Positions 37,373-48,073 of a stretch of 64,000 nucleotides of DNA are shown in pieces. Every line of letters begins with the position of its first letter. The first letter of the stretch is position 1. A program made the translations under genes and the position numbers. A model generated the notes under the pieces. The model was given only the letters and a program-made list of their open reading frames with translations, was not told where the DNA came from and did no database searches. The DNA is from Ramlibacter ginsenosidimutans (GTDB lineage: Bacteria > Pseudomonadota > Gammaproteobacteria > Burkholderiales > Burkholderiaceae_C), in assembly GCF_016654015.1 (NCBI RefSeq), contig NZ_JAEPWM010000007.1, forward strand, positions 186,001-250,000, written 5' to 3'.

Positions 37373-38283
37373 AGCCAGTCCTTCCGCGGCAGGAAGCGGC
37401 GCAGCAGTTCCTCTTCGCGCGAGCCCGCCTCGGGCTGCTGCTGGTAAGCCCAGGACGCGTGTGGCGGCATGGACATCAGGATCGACTCGGTGCGGCCGCC
37501 CGACTGCAGGCCGAAGTGCGTGCCGCGGTCCCAGACGAGGTTGAATTCGACATAGCGGCCGCGGCGCAGCAGCTGCCAGGCGCGCTCGCGCTCGCCGTAC
37601 GGCAGGTCCTTGCGCCGCTCCAGGATGGGCCGGTACGCGGGGATGAAGGCATCGCCCACCGAGCGCATCAGCACGAAGCTGGACTCGAAGCCCTGCTCGA
37701 AGTAGTCGTCGAAGAAGATGCCGCCGATGCCGCGTGCCTCGTTGCGGTGCTTCAGGAAGAAGTAGTCGTCGCACCAGGCCTTGAAGCGCGGGTACTTGTC
37801 GTCGCCGAACGCCGCCAGCGCATCGCGGCAGGTCGCGTGGAAGTGCACCGCGTCCTCGTCGAAACCGTAGTACGGCGTGAGGTCCATGCCGCCGCCGAAC
37901 CAGTACACGGGCTCGCCCTGCGGCGGCAGCGCCGCGAGCATGCGCACGTTCATGTGCACCGTCGGCGCGTACGGATTGCGCGGATGGAACACCAGGGACA
38001 CGCCCATCGCCTCGAAGCCGGCGCCGACCAGGTCGGGCCGGTGCTGCGTGGCGGAGGGCGGCAGCCGCGGCCCCGTCACCTGCGAAAAGGCGCAGCCCGC
38101 GCGCTCGAATACCTGGCCGCCCTCGAGGATCATCGTGCGGCCGCTGCCCTGCAGGGGCTCGCCCGCTTCCTTCTGCCAGAGGTCGGCGCGGAACGGCTGC
38201 CCGTCGAGCGCGCCGAAGGTGTCGGTGATGCGCTGCTGCAGGTCCCAGAGGTACTCGCGGACCTGGGTCCGCCGCACGTCCAC
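37369..38283 (-). CDS. hemF: Oxygen-dependent coproporphyrinogen III oxidase HemF
   Basis: A 304-residue protein, matching HemF length (E. coli about 299). Hallmarks are [20 protein letters not shown], the conserved [15 protein letters not shown] block, [22 protein letters not shown] and, near the C-terminus, [32 protein letters not shown]. It carries out aerobic oxidative decarboxylation of coproporphyrinogen III to protoporphyrinogen IX in haem synthesis. It follows purD by one base. Confidence 0.97.
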   Translation of the reverse strand: MDVRRTQVREYLWDLQQRITDTFGALDGQPFRADLWQKEAGEPLQGSGRTMILEGGQVFERAGCAFSQVTGPRLPPSATQHRPDLVGAGFEAMGVSLVFHPRNPYAPTVHMNVRMLAALPPQGEPVYWFGGGMDLTPYYGFDEDAVHFHATCRDALAAFGDDKYPRFKAWCDDYFFLKHRNEARGIGGIFFDDYFEQGFESSFVLMRSVGDAFIPAYRPILERRKDLPYGERERAWQLLRRGRYVEFNLVWDRGTHFGLQSGGRTESILMSMPPHASWAYQQQPEAGSREEELLRRFLPRKDWL

Positions 38284-38284
38284 G

Positions 38285-39565
38285 CTAGCCCTTCACGGCG
38301 CGGAAGCCGATGTCGCGGCGGAACTGCGCACCGTCGAAGCTGATGCCGCGCAGCAGCTCGTACGCATGCAGCTGCGCCGCCTTCACGGTGTCGGCCATCG
38401 CGGTGACGCACAGCACGCGGCCGCCGGCCGTGACGATCTGGCCGTCCTGGGACGCCGTCGCTGCGTGGAAGACCACCGCATCTTCCGTGTCCTTGGGCAG
38501 GCCGTGGATCACGTCGCCCTTGCGCGGGTCCATGGGATAGCCGGCCGCGGCCATCACCACGCCCAGCGCCGGTCGGCGGTCCCACTGCAGCTCGACCTGG
38601 TCGAGCCCGCCAGCCGTGGCGGCCATCATCACGTCGAACAGGTCCGACTTCAGCCGCATCATGATCGGCTGCGTCTCGGGGTCGCCCATGCGGCAGTTGA
38701 ACTCCAGCGTCTTCGGATGGCCCTGCTTGTCGATCATCAGGCCGGCGTACAGGAAGCCCGTGTACGGGATGCCGTCCTTCTCCATGCCGCGCACCGTCGG
38801 CAGGATGATCTCGCGCATCGCGCGCGCATGCACCTCGGGCGTCACCACGGGCGCGGGCGAGTAGGCGCCCATGCCGCCGGTGTTCGGGCCCTGGTCGCCG
38901 TCGCGCAGCCGCTTGTGGTCCTGGCTGGTGGCGAGCGCGGTGACGTTCCTGCCGTCGCACAACACGATGAAGCTCGCTTCCTCGCCCTGCAGGAATTCCT
39001 CGATCACCACCCGGGCACCGCCGGCGTTGTGGCTCACGCCCAGCTTGTTGTCCAGGAGCATGAAGTCGATCGCTTCGTGCGCCTCGGCGGGCGTCATCGC
39101 CACGACGACGCCCTTGCCTGCGGCCAGGCCGTCGGCCTTCACCACGATGGGCGCGCCCTGCCGGTCGACGTACGCGTGCGCCTGGGCGGCGTCCGTGAAG
39201 GTCTCGTAGGCGGCCGTCGGGATCTTGTGCCGCGCCATGAAGGCCTTCGAGAAGGCCTTGGAGCTTTCGAGCTGCGCCGCCGCCTGCGTCGGGCCGAAGA
39301 TGCGCAGCCCGTGCGCGCGGAAATCGTCGACCACGCCGGCCGCCAGCGGCGCCTCGGGGCCGACCACCGTCAGTGCGATCTTCTGCTTCAGCGCCCAGTC
39401 GCGCAGCTGGCGCAGGTCGGTGATCGGCACGTTCTCCAGCCGCGCGTCCATGCCGGTGCCGCCGTTGCCGGGCGCCACATACACGGCCTGCACCTTGGGA
39501 GACTGCGCCAGCTTCCACGCCAGCGCGTGTTCGCGCCCGCCGCCGCCGATGACGAGAACCTTCAT
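38285..39565 (-). CDS. purD: Phosphoribosylamine-glycine ligase PurD
   Basis: A 426-residue ATP-grasp enzyme (E. coli about 429). It begins [22 protein letters not shown] and shows [45 protein letters not shown] and [18 protein letters not shown], all canonical PurD blocks. It joins phosphoribosylamine and glycine in purine synthesis. Its start overlaps the stop of yebC by 4 bases. Confidence 0.97.
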   Translation of the reverse strand: MKVLVIGGGGREHALAWKLAQSPKVQAVYVAPGNGGTGMDARLENVPITDLRQLRDWALKQKIALTVVGPEAPLAAGVVDDFRAHGLRIFGPTQAAAQLESSKAFSKAFMARHKIPTAAYETFTDAAQAHAYVDRQGAPIVVKADGLAAGKGVVVAMTPAEAHEAIDFMLLDNKLGVSHNAGGARVVIEEFLQGEEASFIVLCDGRNVTALATSQDHKRLRDGDQGPNTGGMGAYSPAPVVTPEVHARAMREIILPTVRGMEKDGIPYTGFLYAGLMIDKQGHPKTLEFNCRMGDPETQPIMMRLKSDLFDVMMAATAGGLDQVELQWDRRPALGVVMAAAGYPMDPRKGDVIHGLPKDTEDAVVFHAATASQDGQIVTAGGRVLCVTAMADTVKAAQLHAYELLRGISFDGAQFRRDIGFRAVKG

Positions 39566-40287
39566 TCAGCGATCTCGGCGTTCGTGTACACGTTCTGGGC
39601 GTCGTCGAGGTCTTCCAGCACGTCCAGCAGCTTCTGCATGCGCTGGCCCTCGTCGCCGGAGAGCTCGATCGTGTTCTCGGGACGCATGGTCACCTCGGCC
39701 ACCTCGGGCTTCAGGCCGGCGGCTTCGAGCGCGTTCTTCACCTTCTCGAAGTCGGTGGGCGAGGTCAGCACCTCGATGGCGCCGTCGTCGTCGACGATCA
39801 CGTCGTCGGCGCCGGCTTCCAGCGCGAGCTCCATCACCTGGTCTTCGCTGGTGCCCGGCGCCAGGATCAGCTGGCCGCAGTGCCTGAACTGGAAGGCCAC
39901 GGAGCCTTCGGTGCCCATGCTGCCGCCGTACTTGCTGAACGCATGGCGCACTTCCGCCACCGTGCGCACCTTGTTGTCGGTCATCGTGTCGATGATGATC
40001 GCGGCGCCGCCGATGCCGTAGCCCTCGTAACGGATTTCCTCGTAGTGCACGCCTTCGAGGTTGCCCGTTGCCTTGTCGATGTTGCGCTTGATCGTGTCGG
40101 CCGGCATGTTGGCTGCCTTGGCCTTGTCGACGGCCAGGCGCAGGCGCGGATTCGCCGCAGGATCGCCCCCGCCCTGGCGAGCGGCGACCATGATTTCACG
40201 GATGACCCGGGTCCAGATCTTCCCCCGCTTCTCGTCCTGCCGCCCCTTGCGGTGCTGGATGTTCGCCCATTTGCTGTGACCGGCCAC
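39562..40287 (-). CDS. YebC/PmpR-family DNA-binding/translation-associated protein
   Basis: A 241-residue protein; the GTG start at 40287 gives [27 protein letters not shown], the invariant YebC N-terminus. Further landmarks are [41 protein letters not shown] and a C-terminal acidic domain with [19 protein letters not shown]. Family members were described as transcription regulators and more recently linked to translation of difficult sequences. It heads the purD-hemF-nadD-rsfS-rlmH-maf operon. Confidence 0.95.
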   Translation of the reverse strand: MAGHSKWANIQHRKGRQDEKRGKIWTRVIREIMVAARQGGGDPAANPRLRLAVDKAKAANMPADTIKRNIDKATGNLEGVHYEEIRYEGYGIGGAAIIIDTMTDNKVRTVAEVRHAFSKYGGSMGTEGSVAFQFRHCGQLILAPGTSEDQVMELALEAGADDVIVDDDGAIEVLTSPTDFEKVKNALEAAGLKPEVAEVTMRPENTIELSGDEGQRMQKLLDVLEDLDDAQNVYTNAEIAE

Positions 40288-40530
40288 GCTCGTTCCTTGT
40301 TCTGTGCTGTACGCTTCGTTGGCCCCCATTCTACTTTTCGCCTCATGGCGGAACGGAAAGCGTCAGCCGCATCGGGCTGTCCGTGCTCCTGGCGGGCGTC
40401 AAGCGCGACCTGAGCGGCATCAGCCAGCCCGGCAAGCTCGAGAGCAAGCTGGCCCAGGTGCGAGTCGCCCAGGAGAAGCTCAAGGGTGCCTCCTCGGCGG
40501 GAAGAAGCAGGCACCGGAGCCGCGGTCTTT

Positions 40531-40664
40531 GTAGGCTGGCGGTGAGCCGCAGGCGAACCCCAGCTTGCTGCGCGACGCTGGATCGCTGGGGTTCGCTTCG
40601 CTCACCGCCAGCCTACTTGCTGCGCTCACCGCCAGCCTACTTGCTGCGCTCACCGCCAGCCTCG
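40531..40664. repeat. REP array upstream of the RAYT gene
   Basis: The 422-base gap 40288-40709 between yebC and the transposase holds this array. One REP unit (GTAGGCTGGCGGTGAGC through GAACCCCAGC) is at 40531-40564, an inverted unit at 40585-40616, then two truncated tandem copies of TTGCTGCGCTCACCGCCAGC at 40617-40640 and 40641-40664 with a 24-base period. Paired inverted REPs are BIME-like. From 40383 to 40530 the frame of the transposase is open upstream (GVKRDLSGISQPGKLESKLA) but matches nothing I know; I see no other gene in the gap. Confidence 0.85.
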
Positions 40665-40709
40665 TTATTTCGAAGGATGCCCTCCACCGCGCACGCGCGT
40701 TGTGGTCGC

Positions 40710-41249
40710 ATGCGCACCTACATCCGCACCCAGACGCCCGGCGCGACCTACTTCTTCACGGCCACGCTCGAAGACCGCGGCGCGCGGTACCTCGTGGATC
40801 ACGTGGCGGAGTTGCGGGCGTGCCTGAAGACCGTGAAGGAACGCCATCCCTTCGAGATCGAGGCGATGGTCGTGCTGCCCGAGCACCTTCACGCGCTGTG
40901 GCGCCTGCCGGAAGACGATGGCGACTACGCGACGCGGTGGATGCTGCTGAAGCAATCGTTCACGCGGCGCTTGACGGAGTTGGGCGTCCTGCCAGCCGAG
41001 GCCCAACAGCCCCGCGGCCGCCGCGGCGAGCGCACCGTGTGGCAACGCCGCTTCTGGGAACACCAGATCCGCGACGAAGCCGACCTCGCCCGCCACATAG
41101 CCTACATCCATTTCAACCCCGTCAAGCACGGATGGGTGCTCCGCGCGCGGGACTGGCCGTATTCGAGCCTGCACCGGTTCGTGCGCGAGGGCCGGCTGCC
41201 GCAGGACTGGGGCATCAGTGCGGCGATCGAGGGCGCGTTCGGCGAGTGA
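40710..41249 (+). mobile_element. REP-associated tyrosine transposase (RAYT, Y1/IS200-like)
   Basis: A 179-residue protein (start could also be ATG 40677, adding 11 residues). It opens MRTYIRTQTPGATYFFTATL, typical of RAYT proteins. The HUH metal motif appears as LPEHLHALWRLP (HLH), and the catalytic tyrosine is probably in HIAYIHFNPVKHGWV, the RAYT hallmark. WQRRFWEHQIRDE precedes it. RAYTs are domesticated single-copy relatives of IS200/IS605 transposases that cut and mobilise REP sequences. REPs of one family lie immediately upstream and at two distant points in this window, so these are likely its substrates. Confidence 0.9.
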
Positions 41250-41363
41250 ACCGCCCGGCACTCCGGGCCAACCGCGCGTACGGGCGACGCGACACGCTGT
41301 TGCCACAAACTCGCCGCCGGGCCCGGCGTTTGCTAGAGTGGGCTTTTGCTACCAGCGAGCACG

Positions 41364-42611
41364 ATGGCCGACACCTCTTCCGCTCCGCGCCACATCCGGC
41401 TGACCTCCCACGCGGGAGGACAAGGCGCCCTCCCCATCCACTGGGGTGCGGCCACGGCGGCGGAGCGCGGCCCGGTCGTGGGCACCACCACCAACCGCGG
41501 CCACCGCAACGTCATCGGCACGCACAGCGGTTCGTACAGCGTGTACCGCGCGCTCGCTGTCGCGGCCGGCGCGCTGAGCCGCGAGCACAAGGCGGACCTC
41601 ACCAACACCTCGCCCACCGACCAGATCGGCCCTTACCCGCAATGGTCCGACCCGGGCAAGATCGTGAGCCTCGACCCCTGGGGCGCGGCCGTGGCCGACG
41701 TGTTCGCGACCGAACTGGCCGCCGGCTACGACATCCGGCCCACCATCGCCGTGACCAAGGCGCACGTCGTCCTGCCGGAGGTGATCGAGGCGATGCAGAA
41801 GGGCCGCATCTCGGCCGACGGCAAGATCCTGATGCGCGGAGGCGCGGCCTGCGTCACGAAGGCGGCGATCGAGCCCGTGTGGTGGCTGCCCGGCGTGGCG
41901 AAGCGCTTCGGCTGCTCCGAGGCCAACCTGCGCCGCGTGCTGTTCGAGGAAACCGGCGGCATGTATCCCGAGCTCGTCACGCGCAGCGACCTCGAGGTGT
42001 TCCTGCCCCCCATCGGCGGCCAGACGGTCTACATCTTCGGCAACCCGCGCGACCTGGCCAATCCCGAAGTGGAGCTCACCGCGCGCGTGCACGACGAGTG
42101 CAACGGCTCGGACGTGTTCGGCTCGGACATCTGCACCTGCCGGCCCTACCTCACGCACGCCATCGAGGAATGCATCCTGGGCGCGCAGCGCGGCGGCGTC
42201 GGCCTGGTCTCCTACTCCCGCAAGGAGGGCCGCGCGCTCGGCGAGGTGACGAAGTTCCTGGTCTACAACGCGCGCAAGCGCCAGGTCGGCGGCGACACGG
42301 CGGACCAGTACTTCGCGCGCACCGAGTGCGTCGCCGGCGTGCAGGACATGCGCTTCCAGGAGCTCATGCCCGACGTGCTGCACTGGCTGGGCGTCAGGAA
42401 GATCCATCGGCTGGTCTCGATGAGCAACATGAAATACGACGCGATCACCGGCTCGGGCATCGAGGTGGGCGAGCGCATCGACATCCCGGCCGGCCTCATC
42501 CCTGCGGATGCGCAGGTGGAGATGCAGGCCAAGAAGGCCGCCGGCTATTTCACTCCCGAGGGCGCGCCCGACGCGGATGCCCTGAAGAACACGAAAGGAC
42601 GCGCGCTGTGA
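41364..42611 (+). CDS. GTP cyclohydrolase II-like protein, URC1-type uracil catabolism
   Basis: A 415-residue protein. An N-terminal part (GGQGALPIHWGAATAAERGPVVG) precedes a RibA-like domain: ARVHDECNGSDVFGSDICTCRPYL carries the three zinc cysteines, followed by SRKEGRALGEVTKFLVYN in place of the RibA arginine loop. True RibA is about 200 residues, so this is the long URC1-type homologue. In the yeast URC pathway Urc1 takes part in uracil breakdown. The next two genes encode URC4-like and uracil phosphoribosyltransferase proteins, so this role is well supported by context. It is unlikely to serve riboflavin synthesis. Confidence 0.87.
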   Translation: MADTSSAPRHIRLTSHAGGQGALPIHWGAATAAERGPVVGTTTNRGHRNVIGTHSGSYSVYRALAVAAGALSREHKADLTNTSPTDQIGPYPQWSDPGKIVSLDPWGAAVADVFATELAAGYDIRPTIAVTKAHVVLPEVIEAMQKGRISADGKILMRGGAACVTKAAIEPVWWLPGVAKRFGCSEANLRRVLFEETGGMYPELVTRSDLEVFLPPIGGQTVYIFGNPRDLANPEVELTARVHDECNGSDVFGSDICTCRPYLTHAIEECILGAQRGGVGLVSYSRKEGRALGEVTKFLVYNARKRQVGGDTADQYFARTECVAGVQDMRFQELMPDVLHWLGVRKIHRLVSMSNMKYDAITGSGIEVGERIDIPAGLIPADAQVEMQAKKAAGYFTPEGAPDADALKNTKGRAL

Positions 42612-42666
42612 GCCGCGGGGCCGCCGCGAGGCGGGTCCCGCAGCGCCCGGCGCTCAAGCGATTCCC

Positions 42667-43938
42667 ATGAGCGACACCCATTCTCCCGCCGCCCCGACCG
42701 AGGCGGCGCAGGAAGCCGCGAGCCTCCTGCGCAGCACCCACACCATCCGCGAACGCTGCAAGCAGTTGCTCGAGCGCGCCCGTGCGGGCGACTCGCGCTG
42801 GTTCACCGTCGACGACGACGCGCTGCCCGTGGCGGCGCACGCCGTCGCCGATCTCACACGCAAGCGCTTTCCCAAGGGGCACATCCCCCTGCACAGCCGC
42901 TGGCGCCACATGGAAGCCGGCGGCGTCGACCGCAAGGCGCAGCTCGAACGCATGCTGGGCGACGTGGACCACGCCACGCGCGCCGAGGCGATGTGGGACC
43001 TAGCCTTCGTGAGCGTGCTGCTCGATGCCGGCGCCGGCCCCGACTGGAGCTACGTCGAGCCGGCCACGGGCAAGACCTTCACCCGCTCCGAAGGGCTCGC
43101 GGTGGCCAGCTTCCACGCGTTCACCAGCGGCATGTTCTCCAGCGACATGGACCATCCGCTGCGGGTGGACGCCGACGGCCTGCGCGGACTCATCACCGAC
43201 CACCTCGCCAGCGCCTTCCAGGTGCGGGCGAACAATCCGCTGGTGGGCCTGGAAGGGCGCGCCATCCTGCTGCGCCGCTTCGGCGAGGCCATGCAGGAGC
43301 AGCCCGAGGCCTTCGGGCCGGAGGTGCAACGGCCGTCCGGGCTCTATGCCCAGATCTTCGCGCCGGGCCCCGATGTCCCCTACACCGCCGACGTGGCCGT
43401 GCAGGACATCCTGTCGGTGATCCTGATGACCTGCTCCGGCATCTGGCCCACGTCCAGCTTCATCGAAGGCATTCCGCTGGGCGACTGCTGGCGCCATCCC
43501 GCCGTGCGTGGCGAAGGCCTGAGCGACGGCTGGGTGCCCTTCCACAAGCTGTCGCAGTGGCTCACGTACTCGCTGCTGGAGCCCGTGGCCTGGTCGGGCG
43601 TGAAGCTGCGCGACGTCGGTGCACTGACCGCGCTGGCCGAATACCGCAACGGAGGCCTGCTCATGGACACCGGCGTGCTGCGCCTGCGCGACCCCGCGCT
43701 GGCCGCGCAGACCTGGCAGCCGGGCGACGAGATCATCGTCGAGTGGCGCGCCATGACGGTGTCGCTGCTGGACGAACTGGCCGTGCACGTGCGCAAGCTG
43801 ATGCACCTGGACGCCGAGCACCTGCCGCTGGCCTGCGTCCTCGAAGGCGGCACCTGGGCCGCCGGCCGCGAGCTCGCGCAGCGCGAGCGCGGCGGCCTGC
43901 CGCCGTTGAAGGTGGCGAGCGACGGAACCCTGTTCTGA
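42667..43938 (+). CDS. URC4/Urg3-family protein (DUF1688)
   Basis: A 423-residue protein of the URC4/urg3 (DUF1688) family. It contains [50 protein letters not shown] and [19 protein letters not shown], all characteristic of the family. Its biochemical activity is not defined to my knowledge, but URC4 is needed for uracil catabolism in Lachancea. It sits 55 bases after the URC1-like gene and 11 bases before upp on the same strand, consistent with one operon. Confidence 0.88.
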   Translation: MSDTHSPAAPTEAAQEAASLLRSTHTIRERCKQLLERARAGDSRWFTVDDDALPVAAHAVADLTRKRFPKGHIPLHSRWRHMEAGGVDRKAQLERMLGDVDHATRAEAMWDLAFVSVLLDAGAGPDWSYVEPATGKTFTRSEGLAVASFHAFTSGMFSSDMDHPLRVDADGLRGLITDHLASAFQVRANNPLVGLEGRAILLRRFGEAMQEQPEAFGPEVQRPSGLYAQIFAPGPDVPYTADVAVQDILSVILMTCSGIWPTSSFIEGIPLGDCWRHPAVRGEGLSDGWVPFHKLSQWLTYSLLEPVAWSGVKLRDVGALTALAEYRNGGLLMDTGVLRLRDPALAAQTWQPGDEIIVEWRAMTVSLLDELAVHVRKLMHLDAEHLPLACVLEGGTWAAGRELAQRERGGLPPLKVASDGTLF

Positions 43939-43949
43939 AACCACGAACC

Positions 43950-44588
<639 letters not shown>

Positions 44589-44600
44589 TCCCTTTCTCGC

Positions 44601-44628
44601 TCCCTCCCCCACTGGGGGAGGGTTGGGG
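44601..44628. repeat. CCCTCCCC/GGGGAGGG hairpin repeat
   Basis: Between upp and codA a 9-bp inverted repeat (CCCTCCCCC and GGGGGAGGG with loop ACT) is followed by TTGGGGTGGGGG. It resembles a GC-rich dispersed repeat I recall from Comamonadaceae genomes. Only one copy is in this window. It could slow or partly end transcription of upp. Confidence 0.5.
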
Positions 44629-44657
44629 TGGGGGCACGCGCGGACTCTCAACCAACG

Positions 44658-45950
44658 ATGCTCGACCTCCTCATCACCAACGCCACCCTCCCCGACGGCC
44701 GCACCGGCATCTCCGTCGCCGTGCAGGACGGCCGCATCACCGAAGTCACCCCCGGCCTGCAGGCACCCGCCCACGAGACGGTCGACGCCGGCGGCTACCT
44801 GCTCTCGCCGCCGTTCTGCGATCCGCACTTCCACATGGACGCGACGCTCAGCTACGGGCTGCCGCGCGTCAACGAGAGCGGCACGCTGCTGGAAGGCATT
44901 GCGCTGTGGGGCGAGCTGAAACCGCTGCTCAAGGCCGAGGACCTGATCGCGCGCGCCCTCGCCTATTGCGACTGGGCGGTCGCGCGCGGCCTGCTGGCGA
45001 TCCGCAGCCACGTGGACACCAGCGATCCGTCACTGCTGCCCGTGCAGGCGCTGCTGGAAGTGAAGAAGCGCGTCACGCCCTACCTCGACCTGCAGCTGGT
45101 CGCCTTCCCGCAGGACGGCGTGCTGCGCACGCCGGGGGGCCTGGACAACCTGCAGCGTGCGCTGGATCTCGGCGTCGACATCGTCGGCGGCATCCCGCAC
45201 TTCGAACGCACCATGGCGCAGGGCGCCGAGAGCGTCAAGCTGCTGTGCGAGATCGCAGCCGCGCGCGGCAAGCTGGTCGACATGCATTGCGACGAAACCG
45301 ACGACCCGCTCTCGCGCCACATCGAGACGCTCGCCTTCGAGGCGCAGCGCTTGGGGCTGCAGGGCCGCGTCAACGGCTCGCACTGCACCTCCATGCACAG
45401 CATGGACAACTACTACGTGTCCAAGCTGATCCCGCTGATCGCGGAAAGCGGCGTGAGCGTCGTGGCCAATCCGCTGATCAACATCACGCTGCAGGGGCGG
45501 CACGACACGTATCCCAAGCGGCGCGGCATGACGCGCGTGCCGGAGCTCATGGCCGCGGGCGTGAATGTCGCCTTCGGCCACGACTGCGTGATGGACCCCT
45601 GGTACGGCATGGGGTCCGGCGACATGCTGGAAGTGGCGCACATGGGATTGCACGTGGCGCAGATGACCAGCCAGGCGGGCATCCGCGCGTGCTTCGACGC
45701 AGTCACCACGAATGCGGCGAAGGTGATGCACCTGCAAGGATACGGCCTGGAGCCCGGCTGCGATGCGAGCTTCGTGCTGCTGCAGGCGACGGACCCCATC
45801 GAGGCCATCCGCCTGCGAGCCAACCGGCTGCGCGTGTGGCGCCGGGGGCGCCTGCTTGCGCAGACGCCCGAGATCGTCGCGACCCTGGGCCTGGACGGCC
45901 GTCCGGGCCGCGTAACGTTCAGCGCGTCGTCGTCGAAGGCACCACGATGA
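44658..45950 (+). CDS. codA: Cytosine deaminase
   Basis: A 430-residue amidohydrolase, close in length to E. coli CodA (427). Metal ligands are seen in FCDPHFHMD (HxH), DMHCDETDD (His and Glu) and GSHCTSMHS, with the catalytic Asp in [35 protein letters not shown] is a near match to the CodA block. It converts cytosine to uracil and ammonia. Placement after the URC genes means cytosine could be channelled to uracil breakdown. Its 3-prime end overlaps the converging collagen-like gene by 32 bases. Confidence 0.9.
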   Translation: MLDLLITNATLPDGRTGISVAVQDGRITEVTPGLQAPAHETVDAGGYLLSPPFCDPHFHMDATLSYGLPRVNESGTLLEGIALWGELKPLLKAEDLIARALAYCDWAVARGLLAIRSHVDTSDPSLLPVQALLEVKKRVTPYLDLQLVAFPQDGVLRTPGGLDNLQRALDLGVDIVGGIPHFERTMAQGAESVKLLCEIAAARGKLVDMHCDETDDPLSRHIETLAFEAQRLGLQGRVNGSHCTSMHSMDNYYVSKLIPLIAESGVSVVANPLINITLQGRHDTYPKRRGMTRVPELMAAGVNVAFGHDCVMDPWYGMGSGDMLEVAHMGLHVAQMTSQAGIRACFDAVTTNAAKVMHLQGYGLEPGCDASFVLLQATDPIEAIRLRANRLRVWRRGRLLAQTPEIVATLGLDGRPGRVTFSASSSKAPR

Positions 45951-46320
45951 TGTTGTCGCCGGTCTTGCCGCGCCGGCCGGTGTCGCCAGTGGCACCCGTG
46001 TCGCCAGTCGCACCCGTGTTCCCGGTCGCACCCGTGTCGCCGGTGGCACCCGTGCTGCCCGTGCTGCCCTTGCTGCCGGTATAGCCGGTCGCGCCGGTGT
46101 CCCCCGTTGCGCCGGTGCTGCCCGTGGTCCCGGCGCTGCCGGTGTTCCCCATGGTGCCGGTGGCGCCGGTTGCACCTGCCGGGCCTGCGGGGCCGGGGAC
46201 GGTGACAACCACCGGCGGAGCGGCAGCGGGTGCCTGGGCCGGAGTGACGGCAGCTTCGCGCTGGCAGCCTGCGAGGGCCAGCGTGGCGGCGGCGATGGAG
46301 AAGGCAATTGCGTAATTCAT
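45919..46320 (-). CDS. Collagen-like lipoprotein
   Basis: A 133-residue protein. [19 protein letters not shown] is a lipoprotein signal with Cys at 19. After a short Ala/Pro linker, residues about 42-122 are Gly-X-Y triplets ([16 protein letters not shown], then many GDTGATG and GSTGATG units), interrupted by few charged triplets (GRRGKTG) and ending [12 protein letters not shown]. Bacterial collagen-like repeats form triple helices, often surface-exposed. The Thr-rich, Pro-poor composition resembles that of exosporium-type collagen-like proteins. Function unknown; the unusual 3-prime overlap with codA is noted there. Confidence 0.88.
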   Translation of the reverse strand: MNYAIAFSIAAATLALAGCQREAAVTPAQAPAAAPPVVVTVPGPAGPAGATGATGTMGNTGSAGTTGSTGATGDTGATGYTGSKGSTGSTGATGDTGATGNTGATGDTGATGDTGRRGKTGDNIIVVPSTTTR

Positions 46321-46564
46321 GTGAGTCCGATTCGATGAGATGGACCGCAGAGCCCGCACGAAAGGCGCGGGGCACGGTTCGCTGCTGAAGTTAAGGCGCG
46401 CGGGCCGCGCGCTCTGTGCGCTGGCGGACGCAGGCGCTCGATTGGCGGTGCCGGACTACAAGCCGCTGTTGCTCACGCGGGACTGGATACGGTTTTGCGC
46501 CCCGGCACCGTGGACTTTCGCCCGCCGCCCTGCCGCCCCGCCGGCACGTTGGCCTTGGGCCGGC

Positions 46565-48073
46565 TCAGGGCGCGGGCGGCACGCGACCGAGCACGCGCTC
46601 CACGGCCATGCCGATCGCGACCAGGCGGCGGTCGCTGCCGGCCGGGCCGTCCATTTCCAGTCCCACCGGCAGGCGCGTCGTCGCGCCGAGCGCCATCGGC
46701 ACCTGCAGGCCCGGCAGGCCCGCGTTGCTGCCCGGGTCGGTGTTCTGGATGAACAGCAGGAAGTTCTCGATGCTGCTCGCCTCGGGCGTGGCGGGCGGCG
46801 CCACGTGCGGCACGGTGGGAAAGACCAGCGCGTCGAGGCTGTTCGCGCTGAAGGTGTCGGCGTACAGCCGGATCAGGGCCGGACGCTGCGTCTCCATCGC
46901 GGCGCGGTACGCAGGCGCGGCGTCCACCACGCCGCCGTTGGGACCCGGCAGCTTGCGCGTGAGCACGAGACCGTCGTACGTGCCCTTCACGTCCGGGCTG
47001 GCGATGCCGGCCGCGAGCTGCTGGATCGTGATGCCCGTGGGGTACTTCGCCAGGTACGCGGACACATCGTCGTAGGCCTCGTACAGCGCCACCGGGAAGC
47101 CGACGCTGCCGTTCAGGGCCATGAGGTCCGGCATCGCGACGTCCACGATGGTGGCGCCAGCGAGGCGCAGGCGGGTGAGCGCGGCAGCGAAGGCCGTGCG
47201 CGTGTCGGCATCCAGGTTGGCCAGGAAGGGCTGCGCCACCCCGAGGCGCACGCCATGCAGGTCCGCGGGACCGACGGGCGCGCCGCCCGCGATGATGCGG
47301 TCCATCAGTTCCAGGTCGCCCACGGACACGGCCATCGGCCCGGCGGTGTCGCGCGTGTGCGAGATCGGCAGGATGCCCTCCTGCGAGTACCGGCCCACCG
47401 TGGGCCGCAGCGAGGCGCACCCGTTGAGCGCACAGGGAATGCGCACGGACCCGCCGGTGTCCGTGCCCAGTCCGGCCAGCGCGATGCGCGCGCCGAGCGC
47501 GGCACCGTTGCCGGCCGAGGAGCCGCCGGACATCCGGGTGGGATCGTAGGCGTTGCGCACGCCGGGTTGCGGGCCCGTGTTGTACGCGGGGTTGTAGCCC
47601 GAGATGCCGAAGGCGAGCTCGTGCAGGTTGGTCTTGCCCAGCACGATGGCGCCGGCCTCGCGCAGGCGGTGCACCACCGGCGCGTCCTGCGCCGCGACGA
47701 AGCCGCGCAGCGCCGGCGTGCCGCCGGTGGCGGGCAGGCCCGCGGCCTGGATGTTGTCCTTCACGACGATCGGCACGCCCTCCAGCGGCCGGCACGGCGC
47801 CCCGCTGGCGCGGCGCGCATCGACCGCGCGTGCGGCTGCGAGCGCGCCGGCCTCGTCGAGCGTCACGAAGGCATTCAGTTCCTTCCTGGCGTTCGCCCGA
47901 GTGAGAGCGGTGCGCACCAGGCTCTCGCTGCTGATGCGCCCGCTGCACACGGCGGCGGCGGCTTCCGCGGCAGTGAGCTGCGTCGGGTCGGGCGGGATGC
48001 CCGGGCCCGTCGCGCAGCCCGCCAGCAGCGCGGCCACGGTGATGCAAGGGACCAGGAGGGACGATGGCGACAT
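46565..48073 (-). CDS. Lipoprotein amidase (amidase-signature family)
   Basis: A 502-residue amidase. The catalytic triad is visible: Lys in PIVVKDNIQAAG, cis-Ser in RMSGGSSAGNGAAL and nucleophile Ser in GLGTDTGGSVRIPC. The N-terminus MSPSSLLVPCITVAALLAGC is a lipoprotein signal, so the enzyme is probably anchored at the cell envelope, unlike GatA, which is cytoplasmic. It would hydrolyse an amide, but the substrate is unknown. Upstream of its end, 46321-46564 is a 244-base gap with no feature I can support. Confidence 0.9.
   Translation of the reverse strand: MSPSSLLVPCITVAALLAGCATGPGIPPDPTQLTAAEAAAAVCSGRISSESLVRTALTRANARKELNAFVTLDEAGALAAARAVDARRASGAPCRPLEGVPIVVKDNIQAAGLPATGGTPALRGFVAAQDAPVVHRLREAGAIVLGKTNLHELAFGISGYNPAYNTGPQPGVRNAYDPTRMSGGSSAGNGAALGARIALAGLGTDTGGSVRIPCALNGCASLRPTVGRYSQEGILPISHTRDTAGPMAVSVGDLELMDRIIAGGAPVGPADLHGVRLGVAQPFLANLDADTRTAFAAALTRLRLAGATIVDVAMPDLMALNGSVGFPVALYEAYDDVSAYLAKYPTGITIQQLAAGIASPDVKGTYDGLVLTRKLPGPNGGVVDAAPAYRAAMETQRPALIRLYADTFSANSLDALVFPTVPHVAPPATPEASSIENFLLFIQNTDPGSNAGLPGLQVPMALGATTRLPVGLEMDGPAGSDRRLVAIGMAVERVLGRVPPAP

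Noticed and set aside
40585..40664. CRISPR-like tandem repeats
   Set aside because: The 24-base units are contiguous truncated REPs without spacers, next to a RAYT gene; no Cas gene is present.
40383..40709. In-frame upstream extension of the RAYT gene beginning at a GTG
   Set aside because: The extension passes through the REP array and is not part of any RAYT I know; it is more likely a chance open frame, though the segment GISQPGKLESKLAQVRVAQ could be a gene remnant.
41364..42611. Assignment as RibA for riboflavin synthesis
   Set aside because: The protein is twice RibA length, the arginine loop is altered, and its neighbours are URC4 and upp rather than rib genes.
46097..46315. Plus-strand Pro/Val/Ala repeat frame opposite the collagen-like gene
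   Set aside because: It is the complement of the Gly-X-Y repeats; the minus strand has the lipoprotein signal and proper triplet periodicity.
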